64,000 bases of DNA from Nocardia jejuensis NBRC 103114 (GCF_001613145.1 NZ_BDBU01000002.1:248001-312000); one strand, 5' to 3'; counted from the stretch's first letter, positions 8,945-17,714 are shown. The notes: generated from the letters alone by a model not told the origin. Translations and numbers: made by a program.

Positions 8945-9772
8945 ATGAGGGAACGGCGAATTCTGGTACTGGGACCGCTACAGGTAATTCTCGACGGATC
9001 GGCCACCACCATCGGCGGCCGGGTCCAGCGGGCACTGCTGGGGCGGCTGGTATTGGCTCGCGGGCAGGCGGTCTCCGCGGGGCGGCTGATCGAGGACATC
9101 TGGCAGGGCGCACCGCCGCGCTCGGCCGGCTCGATCCTGCAGGTCCAGGTCCACAATCTGCGCCACGTGCTGGAACCGGATCGCCCACGCCGCGCACCCG
9201 CCACGGTGCTGGTCTCCGAATCCAGCGGCTATGCGCTGCGCCTGAAGACCGAGGAGGTGGATGCCTGGCGCTTCGAGGAGCTGCTGCGCGAATTCGAGGT
9301 GGCGGCCCGGGATCATCGCAACGCGCCCGATCCCGATACCCGTCTCCGGATGATGGATGCCGCGCTGGCGAGCTGGCGCGGTTCGGCCTACGAATCGTTC
9401 GACGACGCGCGGTGGGTGAGTGCCGAGATCGCGCGACTCACCGATCTGCGACTGCGCGCCATCGAATTGCGAGCGCGCGCGGCGCTGGAGCTGGACCGTC
9501 CCGCCGAAGTCGTGATCGACCTGCGCCGCGCGGCGGCGGAATACCCGGATCGAGAGGAGACCTGCCAGCTGCTGGCCATCGCTCAGTATCGGCTCGGCCA
9601 GCAGGCCGAAGCGCTTGCGACGCTGCGGAACACACGCGCGGTGCTGCTGCGCGAACTCGGGGTCGATCCCGGTCCGAGGCTTCAGGAACTCGAGACCGCG
9701 ATCCTCACCCAGGATCCCGCGCTCGATCGCACGCACGGCTCGGTGTTCTCGACGAGCCGCCCACGCCACTGA
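8945..9772 (+). CDS. SARP/AfsR-type transcriptional regulator (BTAD), 275 aa
   Basis: Streptomyces antibiotic regulatory protein family. The N-terminal OmpR-like winged helix spans about residues 1-95 (RILVLGPLQVILDG, RVQRALLGRLVLARGQAVSA, LQVQVHNLRHVLEPD) and the bacterial transcriptional activation domain follows to about 260 (VDAWRFEELLRE, REETCQLLAIAQYRLGQQAEAL, RELGVDPGPRLQELETAIL). It stops right after BTAD, so it is the short, single-function SARP form without NTPase. GGAG at 8936-8939 favours one of the tandem ATGs (8942, 8945) over GTG 8930. SARPs usually activate biosynthetic genes; the exporter and redox cassette downstream are candidates by proximity only. Confidence 0.88.
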   Translation: MRERRILVLGPLQVILDGSATTIGGRVQRALLGRLVLARGQAVSAGRLIEDIWQGAPPRSAGSILQVQVHNLRHVLEPDRPRRAPATVLVSESSGYALRLKTEEVDAWRFEELLREFEVAARDHRNAPDPDTRLRMMDAALASWRGSAYESFDDARWVSAEIARLTDLRLRAIELRARAALELDRPAEVVIDLRRAAAEYPDREETCQLLAIAQYRLGQQAEALATLRNTRAVLLRELGVDPGPRLQELETAILTQDPALDRTHGSVFSTSRPRH

Positions 9773-10044
9773 CGACGCGGCGCGACTCCATTTCGGACGG
9801 CACGACCGCCATTGCCCACGTATAGCTGAAAATTGAACATTTCACCGAGCGTGTATTGATTTACCTACCGCGCGAACAGATCTCGTGGTGAGTCGAATAT
9901 CACATCGGCCACGTGCGGGGCAGGCCCGGTACGTGTTCGCGGGAATCCGTTCGCGCCGAACGGAACAGGTCGGGGAACTATCGAATCACTCGAGATGCAT
10001 ACTGCGGCAACGACTCCAGGAACTGAAGTATCGAAATGTTGCAT

Positions 10045-10074
10045 TGGACAACGCGTTTCCGGTGATTTATATCT
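10045..10074 (+). promoter_or_regulatory. candidate promoter for the XRE/MmyB gene
   Basis: TTGGAC at 10045-10050, an 18-base spacer, then TATATC at 10069-10074, 30 bases before the start codon, with a strong GGGAGGAG ribosome site after it. The 331-base gap 9773-10103 is locally AT-richer than its surroundings and shows nothing else I can name. Confidence 0.45.
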
Positions 10075-10103
10075 ATGCGAGTTAACCGATTGGGAGGAGT
10101 GCC

Positions 10104-10913
10104 ATGACGCCGAGCGCGGAATGCATCCACAGGCCGAGCCCGCTACAGCTGCCGACCTTGGGCCAACTGTTGCGCCGACTCCGGGACGCCCGGCGTATCT
10201 CGCGGGAAAGGCTGGCGTTCAACGCCGGTGTGAGCGCCAGCTACATCGCCCATCTCGAACACGGTCACCGTGAACGCCCCACCCGAGAGGTGGTGCACGC
10301 GTTGATCAGATATCTGGACCGGGTCGGCCCGATTACCGCCGCGGAACATCGGCACCTGCGTGATCTGGCGGGCTGGGGGATCGGCGAAGAGCCCACTCTG
10401 GAGCGGCTGCGCGGGGAGATCACCGCCGATATGCGGGAGACGCTCGATCGCTACGATCCTCATCTCGCGGCATATCTGGATAGCCGATGGAATCTGCTCG
10501 CGTGGAACCGCTCCTTTGCGCACGCATTCCCCGGTCTGACCCCGGACGGCAATGTGCTGCATTGGCTGCTGGGCAATCCCGTGGCCCGGCAGGTGGTCCT
10601 GGAATGGGAGCAGGAGGTTCGGCTCATGGTGCAGTGGCTGCGCGGACTGATCGCCGGCACCGGGGATCCGGAATCCGCGGTGGCATTTCTCGCCGAACTC
10701 GGCCAATACGAACAGTTCTGCCGCTACTGGGACGAGGGCATCGTCGCGTACGGTCGGGACCGCCCCGATCTATACCTGCGCGACCTAGACACCGGAGATG
10801 TCCGCACGATCCCGGTGCAGGTGTTCCAGGTCGGCTCGGTGGTCCACGCCGACCACGTCAGAATCCTGCTCGGGATCTCGCCGTCCACCACCTCCGCCGG
10901 ATTTCCGGAGTAA
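10104..10913 (+). CDS. XRE-family regulator with MmyB-like ligand domain (copy 1)
   Basis: N-terminal helix-turn-helix of XRE type (LGQLLRRLRDARRISRERLA then FNAGVSASYIAHLEHG, residues about 17-55) joined to an MmyB-like PAS-type C-terminal domain that in family members binds a fatty acid (AYLDSRWNLLAWNRSFAHAF, about 117-136, and HADHVRILLG at the end). Such proteins control secondary metabolism or redox genes. A paralogue with the same architecture lies at 27854-28633; they share the run RRISRERLAFNAG. Strong ribosome site GGGAGGAG. The following exporter is on the same strand after 122 bases and is a plausible target. Confidence 0.88.
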   Translation: MTPSAECIHRPSPLQLPTLGQLLRRLRDARRISRERLAFNAGVSASYIAHLEHGHRERPTREVVHALIRYLDRVGPITAAEHRHLRDLAGWGIGEEPTLERLRGEITADMRETLDRYDPHLAAYLDSRWNLLAWNRSFAHAFPGLTPDGNVLHWLLGNPVARQVVLEWEQEVRLMVQWLRGLIAGTGDPESAVAFLAELGQYEQFCRYWDEGIVAYGRDRPDLYLRDLDTGDVRTIPVQVFQVGSVVHADHVRILLGISPSTTSAGFPE

Positions 10914-11035
10914 ATGAAATCGGTGACTTCGGCTGTGCGGCGCCGGTTTCCGCCCGAATCGATCCGGGACCGCGTGGAAGAGTTTCCACGACAGGGATAT
11001 TCGCTCGAGCGTAACCAGTCGACGTGAGGAAAACC

Positions 11036-12436
11036 ATGGCCGGCCCCGGAGACGAAGAACGCCGTTCGTTCACTTCCCGCCGAGTTCTGATCGCGCTCGC
11101 GCTGGCGCAATTCCTGTGCAGCTTCGCGGGTTCGAACATGAACGTGATGATCAACGACATCAGCGCCGATCTGCACACCAGCGTGCACGGCGTACAACTC
11201 GCCATCACGATCTTCCTGCTGGTGATGGCCGCGCTCATGATCCCGGGCGGGAAGCTCACCGACAAGTTCGGCCGCAGGCGCTGTTTCGTCCTCGGCCTGC
11301 GGATCTACGGGTTCGGCGCGATGGTGAGCGCCTTGGCGCCGAACCTCGGCGTACTCGTACTCGGCAATTCGATCCTGGAGGGAGTGGGGACGGCCCTGCT
11401 CATTCCGCCGGTCTACATTCTCACGACGCTGCTGTTCACCGAATTCACCTCGCGGGCCAAGGCTTTCGGGGTGATCAGCGCGATGGGCGGCACCGGCGCC
11501 GCGGCCGGACCGCTGATCGGTGGTCTGATCACCTCGGCGGTCAGCTGGCGTGCCGCGTTCGTGTTCCAGGCGCTGATCATCGTGGTGATCCTCTGGCTGG
11601 CACGGGGCATCACCGATCCGGTGCCACCGGATCCGGCGCGAGCCTTCGATACCGTCGGCGCCGTCCTGTCCGCGACCGGTCTGACGTTCCTCGTGGCCGG
11701 AATTCTGGCCGCCGACAAGAACATCTGGGTCACGGCCGGCTCGAGCGCGACCGGCGCGCTGATGCTGGTGTGGTTCTTCGCGTGGGTCCGGGCGCGGGAG
11801 CGGTCCGGCGCCGAACCGCTGGTGTCGATCCAGGTCTTTCGCAATCGCACCTCGAATCTCGGTCTGATCACCCAGAACACGCAGTGGCTGCTCTTGACCG
11901 GCGTCTCCTTCGTGGTGGCGGCGTACCTGCAGGTGGAACGCGGTTACGGCGCGATCGGGACCGGCGTCATCTTCACCGCGGAAACCGCGGGTGTGCTGGT
12001 GGCGTCCTTCGCGGCCCAGCGGCTCGCCGAACGACGCCCGCAGCGCACCCTGATCCTGGCCGGTTTCCTCGCGTCCTGCGCCGGACTCGCGGTCCTGCTG
12101 GGGATGGTGAGCGCGAGCTCGAACGTCTGGGCCTTCGCCCCCGGGCTCCTGCTGATCGGACTGGGCCTGGGCATCATGCTCACGCCCTCGGTGAACGTCG
12201 TGCAATCGTGTTTCCCCGAGTCGTCGCAGGGGGAGATCTCCGGTCTGTCGCGCAGCGTGTCGAATCTCGGCTCGTCGCTGGGCGCGGCGCTCGCGGGCAC
12301 GATCCTCGTCGCCGGACTCACCACCGCACCCGCACGCTCGTACGCTCTGGCGTCGATCGTGCTGGCGTGCGCGGGCGTGGTGGGCTTCGTGGCCGCGCTG
12401 TTCCTGCCCCGAAAGTTTGCCGCCGTCGCCGATTGA
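11036..12436 (+). CDS. MFS drug exporter, EmrB/QacA (DHA2) type
   Basis: Fourteen-helix major facilitator, proton-coupled drug exporter family. First helix ALALAQFLCSFAGSNMNVMI; motif A GGKLTDKFGRRR after helix 2; motif C-like GGTGAAAGPLIGGLI in helix 5. ATG 11036 is preferred to GTG 11024 because TGAGGA at 11025-11030 is then an ideal ribosome site. About 466 residues, full length. The usual acidic residue of helix 1 in some QacA-type pumps is replaced here by Asn, so the substrate range may differ. It follows the MmyB-like regulator and faces the PAS-ANTAR gene 10 bases away. Confidence 0.88.
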   Translation: MAGPGDEERRSFTSRRVLIALALAQFLCSFAGSNMNVMINDISADLHTSVHGVQLAITIFLLVMAALMIPGGKLTDKFGRRRCFVLGLRIYGFGAMVSALAPNLGVLVLGNSILEGVGTALLIPPVYILTTLLFTEFTSRAKAFGVISAMGGTGAAAGPLIGGLITSAVSWRAAFVFQALIIVVILWLARGITDPVPPDPARAFDTVGAVLSATGLTFLVAGILAADKNIWVTAGSSATGALMLVWFFAWVRARERSGAEPLVSIQVFRNRTSNLGLITQNTQWLLLTGVSFVVAAYLQVERGYGAIGTGVIFTAETAGVLVASFAAQRLAERRPQRTLILAGFLASCAGLAVLLGMVSASSNVWAFAPGLLLIGLGLGIMLTPSVNVVQSCFPESSQGEISGLSRSVSNLGSSLGAALAGTILVAGLTTAPARSYALASIVLACAGVVGFVAALFLPRKFAAVAD

Positions 12437-12446
12437 CTCCCGGAAC

Positions 12447-13115
12447 TCAGGGATCCGGCAGCTCGTGAGCGGTCAGCAGGAGGTGGTCGAACTCGGCGCG
12501 TAGTTTGACCGGGGCGCCGCCGAAGGCGGTGACGGCGGCGGCGAACTTGGTGGCCAGGACGCGCAGTTTGGTATTGGTGTCCTGGGAGCGCCAGCGCAGG
12601 ACTCCGAAGGCCTGATCGGGGGACAGGCCGTAGACGAACATCAGAACGCCCTTGGCCTGCTCGATCGCGGCCCGATCCTCGATCGCCTCGGCGAACGCCT
12701 CGTCCAGGGCGTCGACCCGGGTCTGCTCCAGGATCTCGGTGAGGTCGATGAAGTAGCCGGAGGTGCCGATCGCGGCGTCGCTGTCATCGCGCAGCAGATC
12801 ACCGACGACCAGGACCTGTCGCTCGACTCCGGCGGCATCGATGATGCGGTGGCGGCTGCAGAAGGGGTCCCCACTGCCCACCGACGCGGACAGGATCGCC
12901 GCGACGGACTCACGATCGTCCGGATGATTGTGCGAGAGAACGGTTTCGGTCGTCGGAGCCATCGCGGCGTCGTATCCGTGCAAGCGGGCGACCTGTTCGG
13001 ACCACTCCCACCGTTCATCGGCGAACCAGAACCGGAAGCTGCCGATCGGGTTCGTGTTCGTGTTCTGCGCGGGCACGCCGGCGGACGGGCTCGCGGGTGG
13101 AACGTTCGTGCTCAT
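12447..13115 (-). CDS. PAS-ANTAR regulator (copy 1)
   Basis: Putative RNA-binding antiterminator. A PAS fold occupies about residues 22-130 (GSFRFWFADERWEWSEQVA, then HPDDRESVAAIL) and an ANTAR domain the C-terminal third (EDRAAIEQAKGVLMFVYGLS and AFGVLRWRSQDTNTKLRVLA). ANTAR proteins bind paired hairpins in transcripts and prevent termination. It is strongly similar to the gene at 22283, sharing ERWEW/QRWEW, HPDDRE and the W-R-S-Q core. ATG 13115 is used; a GTG at 13148 in the same frame is the alternative. Divergent from the di-iron gene at 13378. Confidence 0.85.
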   Translation of the reverse strand: MSTNVPPASPSAGVPAQNTNTNPIGSFRFWFADERWEWSEQVARLHGYDAAMAPTTETVLSHNHPDDRESVAAILSASVGSGDPFCSRHRIIDAAGVERQVLVVGDLLRDDSDAAIGTSGYFIDLTEILEQTRVDALDEAFAEAIEDRAAIEQAKGVLMFVYGLSPDQAFGVLRWRSQDTNTKLRVLATKFAAAVTAFGGAPVKLRAEFDHLLLTAHELPDP

Positions 13116-13377
13116 CTTTCGAGTATGTCGTCCAGTCGGCGGACTCACGAAATTCTGGTGTGACGTGCGTTTCTTCCGTTTCCGTGTCGCTCGGCGACCG
13201 TGCCGGCCCGGAGGGGTCCCGCACCTGGCGCACCGCCTCGCGGCACACCATTGGCTACCGTCCGCTGACCGGCGGTTTTCGTATCGCGATATGGGTGGCG
13301 GCTCGTCGCCACCGGTTCAAGACGATGCGATCGGGTAAGCGGGCGAAGCACGCTGCTCACGGCCGGAGGAGTTTCCT

Positions 13378-14448
13378 GTGACAATCGCAACTGCTGACAG
13401 AACAATGCTTCCGCAACCCTGCGGCGAATTATCGGCGGGAGTGATCGACGCGCTCGCGAATCCCGCCGGATCCGCGGTTCCGACTCTCGCCGCGTCGGCC
13501 GATCCATACGGCCGCGACCTGCAATTGGCGCTGCACACCTGCTACGGGCTGCACTACCGGGGCTTCGCCGATGTCGACGAGGACTGGGAATGGGATCCGG
13601 GACTGCTGGGCGCGCGGGCACGGCTGGAACACCGATTTCTCGCGGCGCTGCGGGCCGATACGACGCAGGGCCGGGACGTGGAGGCCGAACTGGATCGGCT
13701 CCTGCTGGTTCCCGACGACGACGACGCCGGGATGGGCGCGTTCCTGCGCGATCACGGAATGCCCTGGCACATGCGCGAATACTTCGTGCACCGTTCGATT
13801 CTGCATCACCAGGAGGCCGACCCGTACGCCTGGCTGATCCCGCGATTGCGCGGTGCCGCCAAGGCCGCGCTGGTGGCCGTGGAGTTCGACGAGTTCGGCG
13901 GCGGTCACGCGGAGCGCGTGCATCAGCGGCTCTACGCGGATCTGCTCGACGGAGCGGGCCTGGATTCCTCGTATCTGTCCTATCTGGACGTGGTGCCCGC
14001 CCCGATGCTCGCACTGGTGAACATGATGTCGCTGTTCGGGCTGCACCGCAGCCTGCGAGGGGCGGGCGTCGGGCATTTCGCGTCCGTGGAGATCACCTCC
14101 TCGCCGGCCTCGCGGAAAATGGTGCAGGCTCTGGAACGGCTCGACGCCGACCCGGCATGTCTCACGTTCTATCGCGAGCACGTCGAGGCCGACGCGGTAC
14201 ACGAACAACTCATGCGGCGCGGCGTCATCGCGGGCCTGCTGGCCGACGAGCCGGAACTGAGTGGCTCGGTCGTGTTCGGAATTCGAGCGACCGATCTGCT
14301 GGAAGAGAAATTCTCCGATCATGTGCTGAATTGCTGGCAGGAGAACCGCACGTCGCTACTCGATCCGGAATCGGCGGGCGAGAAATCGGAGACTTCGATG
14401 ACCGATTCGCGAATGAACCGCGATTTTGCGGCTACCCGGCCCCGGTGA
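13378..14448 (+). CDS. iron-containing redox enzyme family protein (haem-oxygenase-like di-iron fold)
   Basis: Predicted haem-oxygenase-like di-iron oxidase (HDO, Pfam PF14518-like), about 356 residues and soluble. Candidate metal ligands fall in three helices: REYFVHRSILHHQEAD (about 133-148), VEFDEFGGGHAERVHQ (168-183, the E...H pair typical of the family) and FYREHVEADAVHEQL (264-278, H and D/H). The family includes oxidases acting on amino acids, fatty acids and amines; substrate cannot be told. GTG start with GGAGGA upstream. It overlaps the methyltransferase start by one base (TGATG), so the two are translationally coupled, and a CDGSH protein completes the cassette. Electron supply from the CDGSH protein is an inference. 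Confidence 0.82.
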   Translation: MTIATADRTMLPQPCGELSAGVIDALANPAGSAVPTLAASADPYGRDLQLALHTCYGLHYRGFADVDEDWEWDPGLLGARARLEHRFLAALRADTTQGRDVEAELDRLLLVPDDDDAGMGAFLRDHGMPWHMREYFVHRSILHHQEADPYAWLIPRLRGAAKAALVAVEFDEFGGGHAERVHQRLYADLLDGAGLDSSYLSYLDVVPAPMLALVNMMSLFGLHRSLRGAGVGHFASVEITSSPASRKMVQALERLDADPACLTFYREHVEADAVHEQLMRRGVIAGLLADEPELSGSVVFGIRATDLLEEKFSDHVLNCWQENRTSLLDPESAGEKSETSMTDSRMNRDFAATRPR

Positions 14449-15101
14449 TGCTGATTCGTACGCCCGGTGTATATCGACCCCAGGCAGATACCCGGTTGCT
14501 GGCCGAGGCCATGTCCGGAGCGGGCATAGCTCCGCGCAGCCGTGTACTGGACGTGTGCACCGGGACCGGTGCGCTCGCGATCGAGGCCGCCCGCAACCAT
14601 GGCGCATCGGTGACAGCCGTGGACATCTCCCGCACCGCGGTGGCCTCGGCCCGGCTCAACAGCCGACTTCGCGGGCTGGACATCGAGTTCGTGCGCGGTG
14701 ATTTCCGAACGGCGCTGCGCGACAGGACTTTCGATGTGGTGATCTCCAACCCGCCGTATGTGCCCTGCCGCGACGACGGGCCGCCACGCGGCACCGCGCG
14801 CAGCTGGGACGCGGGCATCGACGGTCGCTCGGCGATCGACGCACTCTGTGCCCTCACGCCTGAAATCCTTTCGGAGACAGGCATATTGCTGATGGTCCAT
14901 TCGGCATTGTGCGGTGTCGAGGCAACACTCTCGGGCCTGCGTGGAGCGGGTCTGAAGGCGTCGGTCGTATCGCGGGCGACGATTCCGTTCGGCCCGGTGA
15001 TGTCCGGCCGGTCCGCCTGGCTGCTCGATCGTGGACTGATCGAGGCCGGTCAGAGCTATGAGGAGTTGGTGGTCATCCGTGCAGACCGATCCCGACGGTA
15101 A
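14448..15101 (+). CDS. HemK2/MTQ2-like SAM-dependent methyltransferase
   Basis: Class I methyltransferase, 217 residues. SAM-binding motif I is VLDVCTGTGALAIEAA (about 31-46); the acidic strand-2 residue is in VTAVDIS; the catalytic motif is NPPYVP (about 100-105), typical of N-methylation of glutamine amides or adenine. The overall plan matches HemK2/MTQ2 proteins, but a release-factor target should not be assumed since this copy is embedded in a redox cassette. ATG 14448 overlaps the upstream stop; reading upstream in the same frame (to 13590) yields only out-of-frame translation of the di-iron gene. It overlaps the CDGSH gene by about 23 bases. Confidence 0.85.
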   Translation: MLIRTPGVYRPQADTRLLAEAMSGAGIAPRSRVLDVCTGTGALAIEAARNHGASVTAVDISRTAVASARLNSRLRGLDIEFVRGDFRTALRDRTFDVVISNPPYVPCRDDGPPRGTARSWDAGIDGRSAIDALCALTPEILSETGILLMVHSALCGVEATLSGLRGAGLKASVVSRATIPFGPVMSGRSAWLLDRGLIEAGQSYEELVVIRADRSRR

Positions 15102-15291
15102 CCGGCGCACGATCACGTATACCGCCGAAGGACCCGCTCTGGTCGAGGGCCCGGTGGAACTGGTGACCGCGGACGGCCGCACGATTCGCAGCGATCGTTG
15201 CGTGGTTGCCCTGTGCCTGTGCCGCCGTTCCTCGATCTACCCGCTCTGCGATACGAGCCACCGCAAGCGTCGGCGCCCCACCGAGCAATAG
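15079..15291 (+). CDS. CDGSH-type iron-sulfur protein, 70 aa
   Basis: Small [2Fe-2S] protein of the CDGSH (mitoNEET-like) family. The cluster motif is CLCRRSSIYPLCDTSH, fitting C-x-C-x2-S-x3-P-x-C-D-x-S-H, with Thr in place of the usual Gly. Three Cys and one His ligate the cluster. A beta-rich N-terminus (ITYTAEGPALVEGPVELV) precedes it and a basic tail (HRKRRRP) follows. The start is probably GTG 15079, inside the end of the methyltransferase gene; ATG 15058 is the alternative. Last gene of the cassette, 26 bases from the facing brkB stop. Redox partner role is inferred from context. Confidence 0.85.
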   Translation: MQTDPDGNRRTITYTAEGPALVEGPVELVTADGRTIRSDRCVVALCLCRRSSIYPLCDTSHRKRRRPTEQ

Positions 15292-15317
15292 TCCGCCGCG
15301 GCGTGAGTCACGCTCCG

Positions 15318-16283
15318 TCAGAGGCTTTTCGGGCTCCGGTCGCGTGGCCTCGGGTCGTCGTCCGGTTCGTCGCGCGGCGGCAGGATCGGTCGGTCGTCGG
15401 CCGCTCGGCCCTGCGCGACCGATCGCGCTCGCGCCAGTTCGGCGTCGAAGGCGGCGCCGAACAGGACCGCGAGATTGCTCAACCAGATCCACAGCAGAAA
15501 TACCGCCGCGGCGCCGAGGGATCCGTACACCTTGTTGTAGGAACCGAAATACCTGAGGTACACGGTGAATCCGCCCGACGCGGCCGCCCAGATCGCCACG
15601 GCCATGCCACTGCCCGGTGTCAGCCAGCGAAACCCGGGGTGCCGCACATTCGGCGCGGCCCAATACAGCAGCGCGCAGGCCAGGCTGACCAGCGCCATCA
15701 GTACGGGCCATTTGGCGATGCCCCAGACACGGACCGCGCCGTCCCCGGCGCCCAGCCATCGGCCCACCTCGTGGGCGAGGTTACCGGTGATCAGGATTCC
15801 CAGCGCGCACACCGCCACCGCCGTCACGAGCGCGAGGGTCAGGCCGAGCCGCAGCGGCACGGTTTTCCACGCCGCGCGTCCCTCTTCGACCTCGTAGAGG
15901 GTATTGGCGGCTCGAATGAACGCGCCGATGTAGTTCGAGGAGGTCCAGACCGCCGTCACCAGGCCGAGGATGGCGAGCGGACCGGAATATGTTCGGGCGG
16001 AGCGCAATTGATCGATCGTGTCGATCAGCGCGCCGGTTCCCTCGCTCGGCCCGACCTCCCGGATGGTGGCTATCAGCGACTCGGTGGCCCCCGGGCCGAG
16101 CAGGCCGAGCACCGCGGCCAGCAGTAGCAGCCCGGGAAGCAGGGACTGCACGCTGTAATAGGTCAGCGCCGCGGCCCAATCGGTGACCCTGTTCTCCCAG
16201 ATCGCCGACAGCACTCTGCGTCCCGCGCCCAGCCAGGCCCGCGGGCTCAAGTCCGTCGGCCCGCTGATTCTGCGCCTGATCAT
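15318..16283 (-). CDS. YihY/BrkB-family membrane protein (copy 1)
   Basis: Six-helix inner-membrane protein of the YihY/virulence factor BrkB family (formerly called RNase BN), about 321 residues. Signatures: NRVTDWAAALTYYSVQSLLP at the first helix, AVWTSSNYIGAFIRAANTLY in the middle, and GSYNKVYGSLGAAAVFLLWI before the last helix. The C-terminal tail is charged. ATG 16283 has GGAGGTGG upstream, excluding the longer upstream frame. An exact GTTT-N15-GGGTA element lies 27 bases upstream, so SigF-type control is likely. A paralogue is at 24482. Molecular function of the family is unsettled. Confidence 0.88.
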   Translation of the reverse strand: MIRRRISGPTDLSPRAWLGAGRRVLSAIWENRVTDWAAALTYYSVQSLLPGLLLLAAVLGLLGPGATESLIATIREVGPSEGTGALIDTIDQLRSARTYSGPLAILGLVTAVWTSSNYIGAFIRAANTLYEVEEGRAAWKTVPLRLGLTLALVTAVAVCALGILITGNLAHEVGRWLGAGDGAVRVWGIAKWPVLMALVSLACALLYWAAPNVRHPGFRWLTPGSGMAVAIWAAASGGFTVYLRYFGSYNKVYGSLGAAAVFLLWIWLSNLAVLFGAAFDAELARARSVAQGRAADDRPILPPRDEPDDDPRPRDRSPKSL

Positions 16284-16309
16284 GCCTGCCACCTCCGCCG
16301 TCCTGGACG

Positions 16310-16333
16310 TACCCCGGGTCCGCGCATGGAAAC
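16310..16333 (-). promoter_or_regulatory. SigF-type promoter for brkB copy 1
   Basis: On the minus strand: GTTT, 15-base spacer, GGGTA, preceded by G (GGTTT). Matches the group-3 (SigF/SigB) consensus and points at the start codon at 16283. Confidence 0.7.
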
Positions 16334-16597
16334 CGGTGCATCCCAACGCCGTACACGGGGCGTGCCGCTCGAATGCGAATCCCTGTCCCGGTATCGCGGT
16401 GTGGTTCAGCGATGCCGGGTGTGCGCGGAGCCTCGGGCCGATCCGGCTCGCGGTGGGGCACACCACTCGCGACGTGGCCTCGGGGGTTCGTCACAGCGGG
16501 GATTGCGCTCGAATCGATGGGGGTACGTGGGGACGGGAGTGGGGCGCCGCGGGGTCCTTCCCGAGTTGAGCCGTCTCGCACAGAAAGGTGGATCGCT

Positions 16598-17206
16598 ATG
16601 GCGACACTGACCGCCCTCGCTCTGGTGTGCACGTTGACCAAGTCGCCGGGGGAGTCCAGCAGTGAATTGATCGCCCGTCAGGTTCTCGATCAACTGGCCG
16701 AGCACGACGTGACAAGCGATGTGGTCCGGGTCGTGGACTTCGATGTGCACCCCGGGGTGAGCGGCGACGAGGGCGGCGGGGACGAGTGGCCGGGTATCCG
16801 CGAACGAATCCTGGCGGCGGACATCCTGCTCGTCTCGACCCCGACCTGGCTCGGGCACATGTCCTCGGTGGCGCAGCGGGTACTCGAACGCCTGGACGCC
16901 GAACTGTCCGACACCGACGACGCCGGCCGACCCGCTACCTTCGGCAAGGTCGGCGCGGTCGCGGTCGTGGGCAACGAGGACGGCGCACACAAGATCGTGG
17001 CCGATTTGTTCCAGGCGCTCAACGACATCGGCTTCACCATTCCCGCCCAGGGCTGCACGTACTGGAACGATCACGCCATGGGCGGCACCGACTACCACGA
17101 CCTCGACGGTGTTCCGGACGCGGTGGCATCCACCACCGCGATGCTCGCGCGCAACGCCGCGCATCTGGCCCGGTTGCTGAGCGGTCAGGGCTATCCGGGC
17201 TCCTGA
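16598..17206 (+). CDS. flavodoxin-like / NAD(P)H-dependent FMN oxidoreductase
   Basis: Flavodoxin-fold protein of 202 residues, cytosolic. FMN phosphate loop near the N-terminus (ALVCTLTKSPGESSSE), second flavin loop STPTWLGHMSSVAQRVLERL (about 85-104), third loop AVVGNEDGAH with a GCTYWND segment later. Likely a quinone or flavin reductase of the NAD(P)H:quinone type. ATG 16598 has AAAGGTGG upstream. It is alone on its strand between the divergent brkB and the SRPBCC gene. Partner unknown. Confidence 0.82.
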   Translation: MATLTALALVCTLTKSPGESSSELIARQVLDQLAEHDVTSDVVRVVDFDVHPGVSGDEGGGDEWPGIRERILAADILLVSTPTWLGHMSSVAQRVLERLDAELSDTDDAGRPATFGKVGAVAVVGNEDGAHKIVADLFQALNDIGFTIPAQGCTYWNDHAMGGTDYHDLDGVPDAVASTTAMLARNAAHLARLLSGQGYPGS

Positions 17207-17264
17207 GGAACCCGTCGGCCGAGCTCCTGAGGACCCTGCCGGGCTCGGCACGCGCGTGAGCGGG

Positions 17265-17714
17265 TCAACCCTCGGCGCTGTACCTGGAGACGGCCAGGTC
17301 CTTCAGACGTGCCAGCGACTCGTCGTTGCGGGGCCCGAGCAGCAGTGCGAGGACTCTGTCGGGCATCAGGGCCGCCGGTCCGTGGGTGACGGTCTCGATC
17401 ATGCGGACCAGGGTGTCGCCGGAATCCCGCGCGCTCAGTTCCATTCGGATGCGCGCCTGTCCGAAGGACCACAATCGGGCCTGCAGTTCGAGCAGGTGCG
17501 GGGATTCCACCTCGAGCACCGCCGTGGAATCCTGCACCATCAGCGGCCAGGCTCCCACGCTGTGATGGATCCGCGACCCGACCTGCGGCCAGTTCGAGTC
17601 GACCCGCCGAATATGGGTGGATCCCACCACCCAGTGCCCGTAGGACCAGCCGTCGGCGAGGATGGCGAAGACCTCATCCACCGGTTTCGGTATGAGCACC
17701 GTGACCTCGGTCAT
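17265..17714 (-). CDS. SRPBCC-fold protein, 149 aa
   Basis: START/Bet v 1-like (SRPBCC) ligand-binding fold: opens with MTEVTVLIPKPVDEVFAILA, the typical first strand and helix, continues with HWVVGSTHIRRVDSNWPQVG and ends in a long helix (NDESLARLKDLAVSRY). These proteins bind hydrophobic ligands or act as cyclases or chaperones; no catalytic inference is possible. ATG 17714 has AAGGCGG upstream. It lies downstream of the histidine kinase on the same strand after 116 bases. Confidence 0.82.
   Translation of the reverse strand: MTEVTVLIPKPVDEVFAILADGWSYGHWVVGSTHIRRVDSNWPQVGSRIHHSVGAWPLMVQDSTAVLEVESPHLLELQARLWSFGQARIRMELSARDSGDTLVRMIETVTHGPAALMPDRVLALLLGPRNDESLARLKDLAVSRYSAEG

Noticed and set aside
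13590..14447. N-terminal extension of the methyltransferase in the same frame
   Set aside because: This stretch is out-of-frame translation of the di-iron gene; the methyltransferase fold begins at the overlapping ATG 14448.
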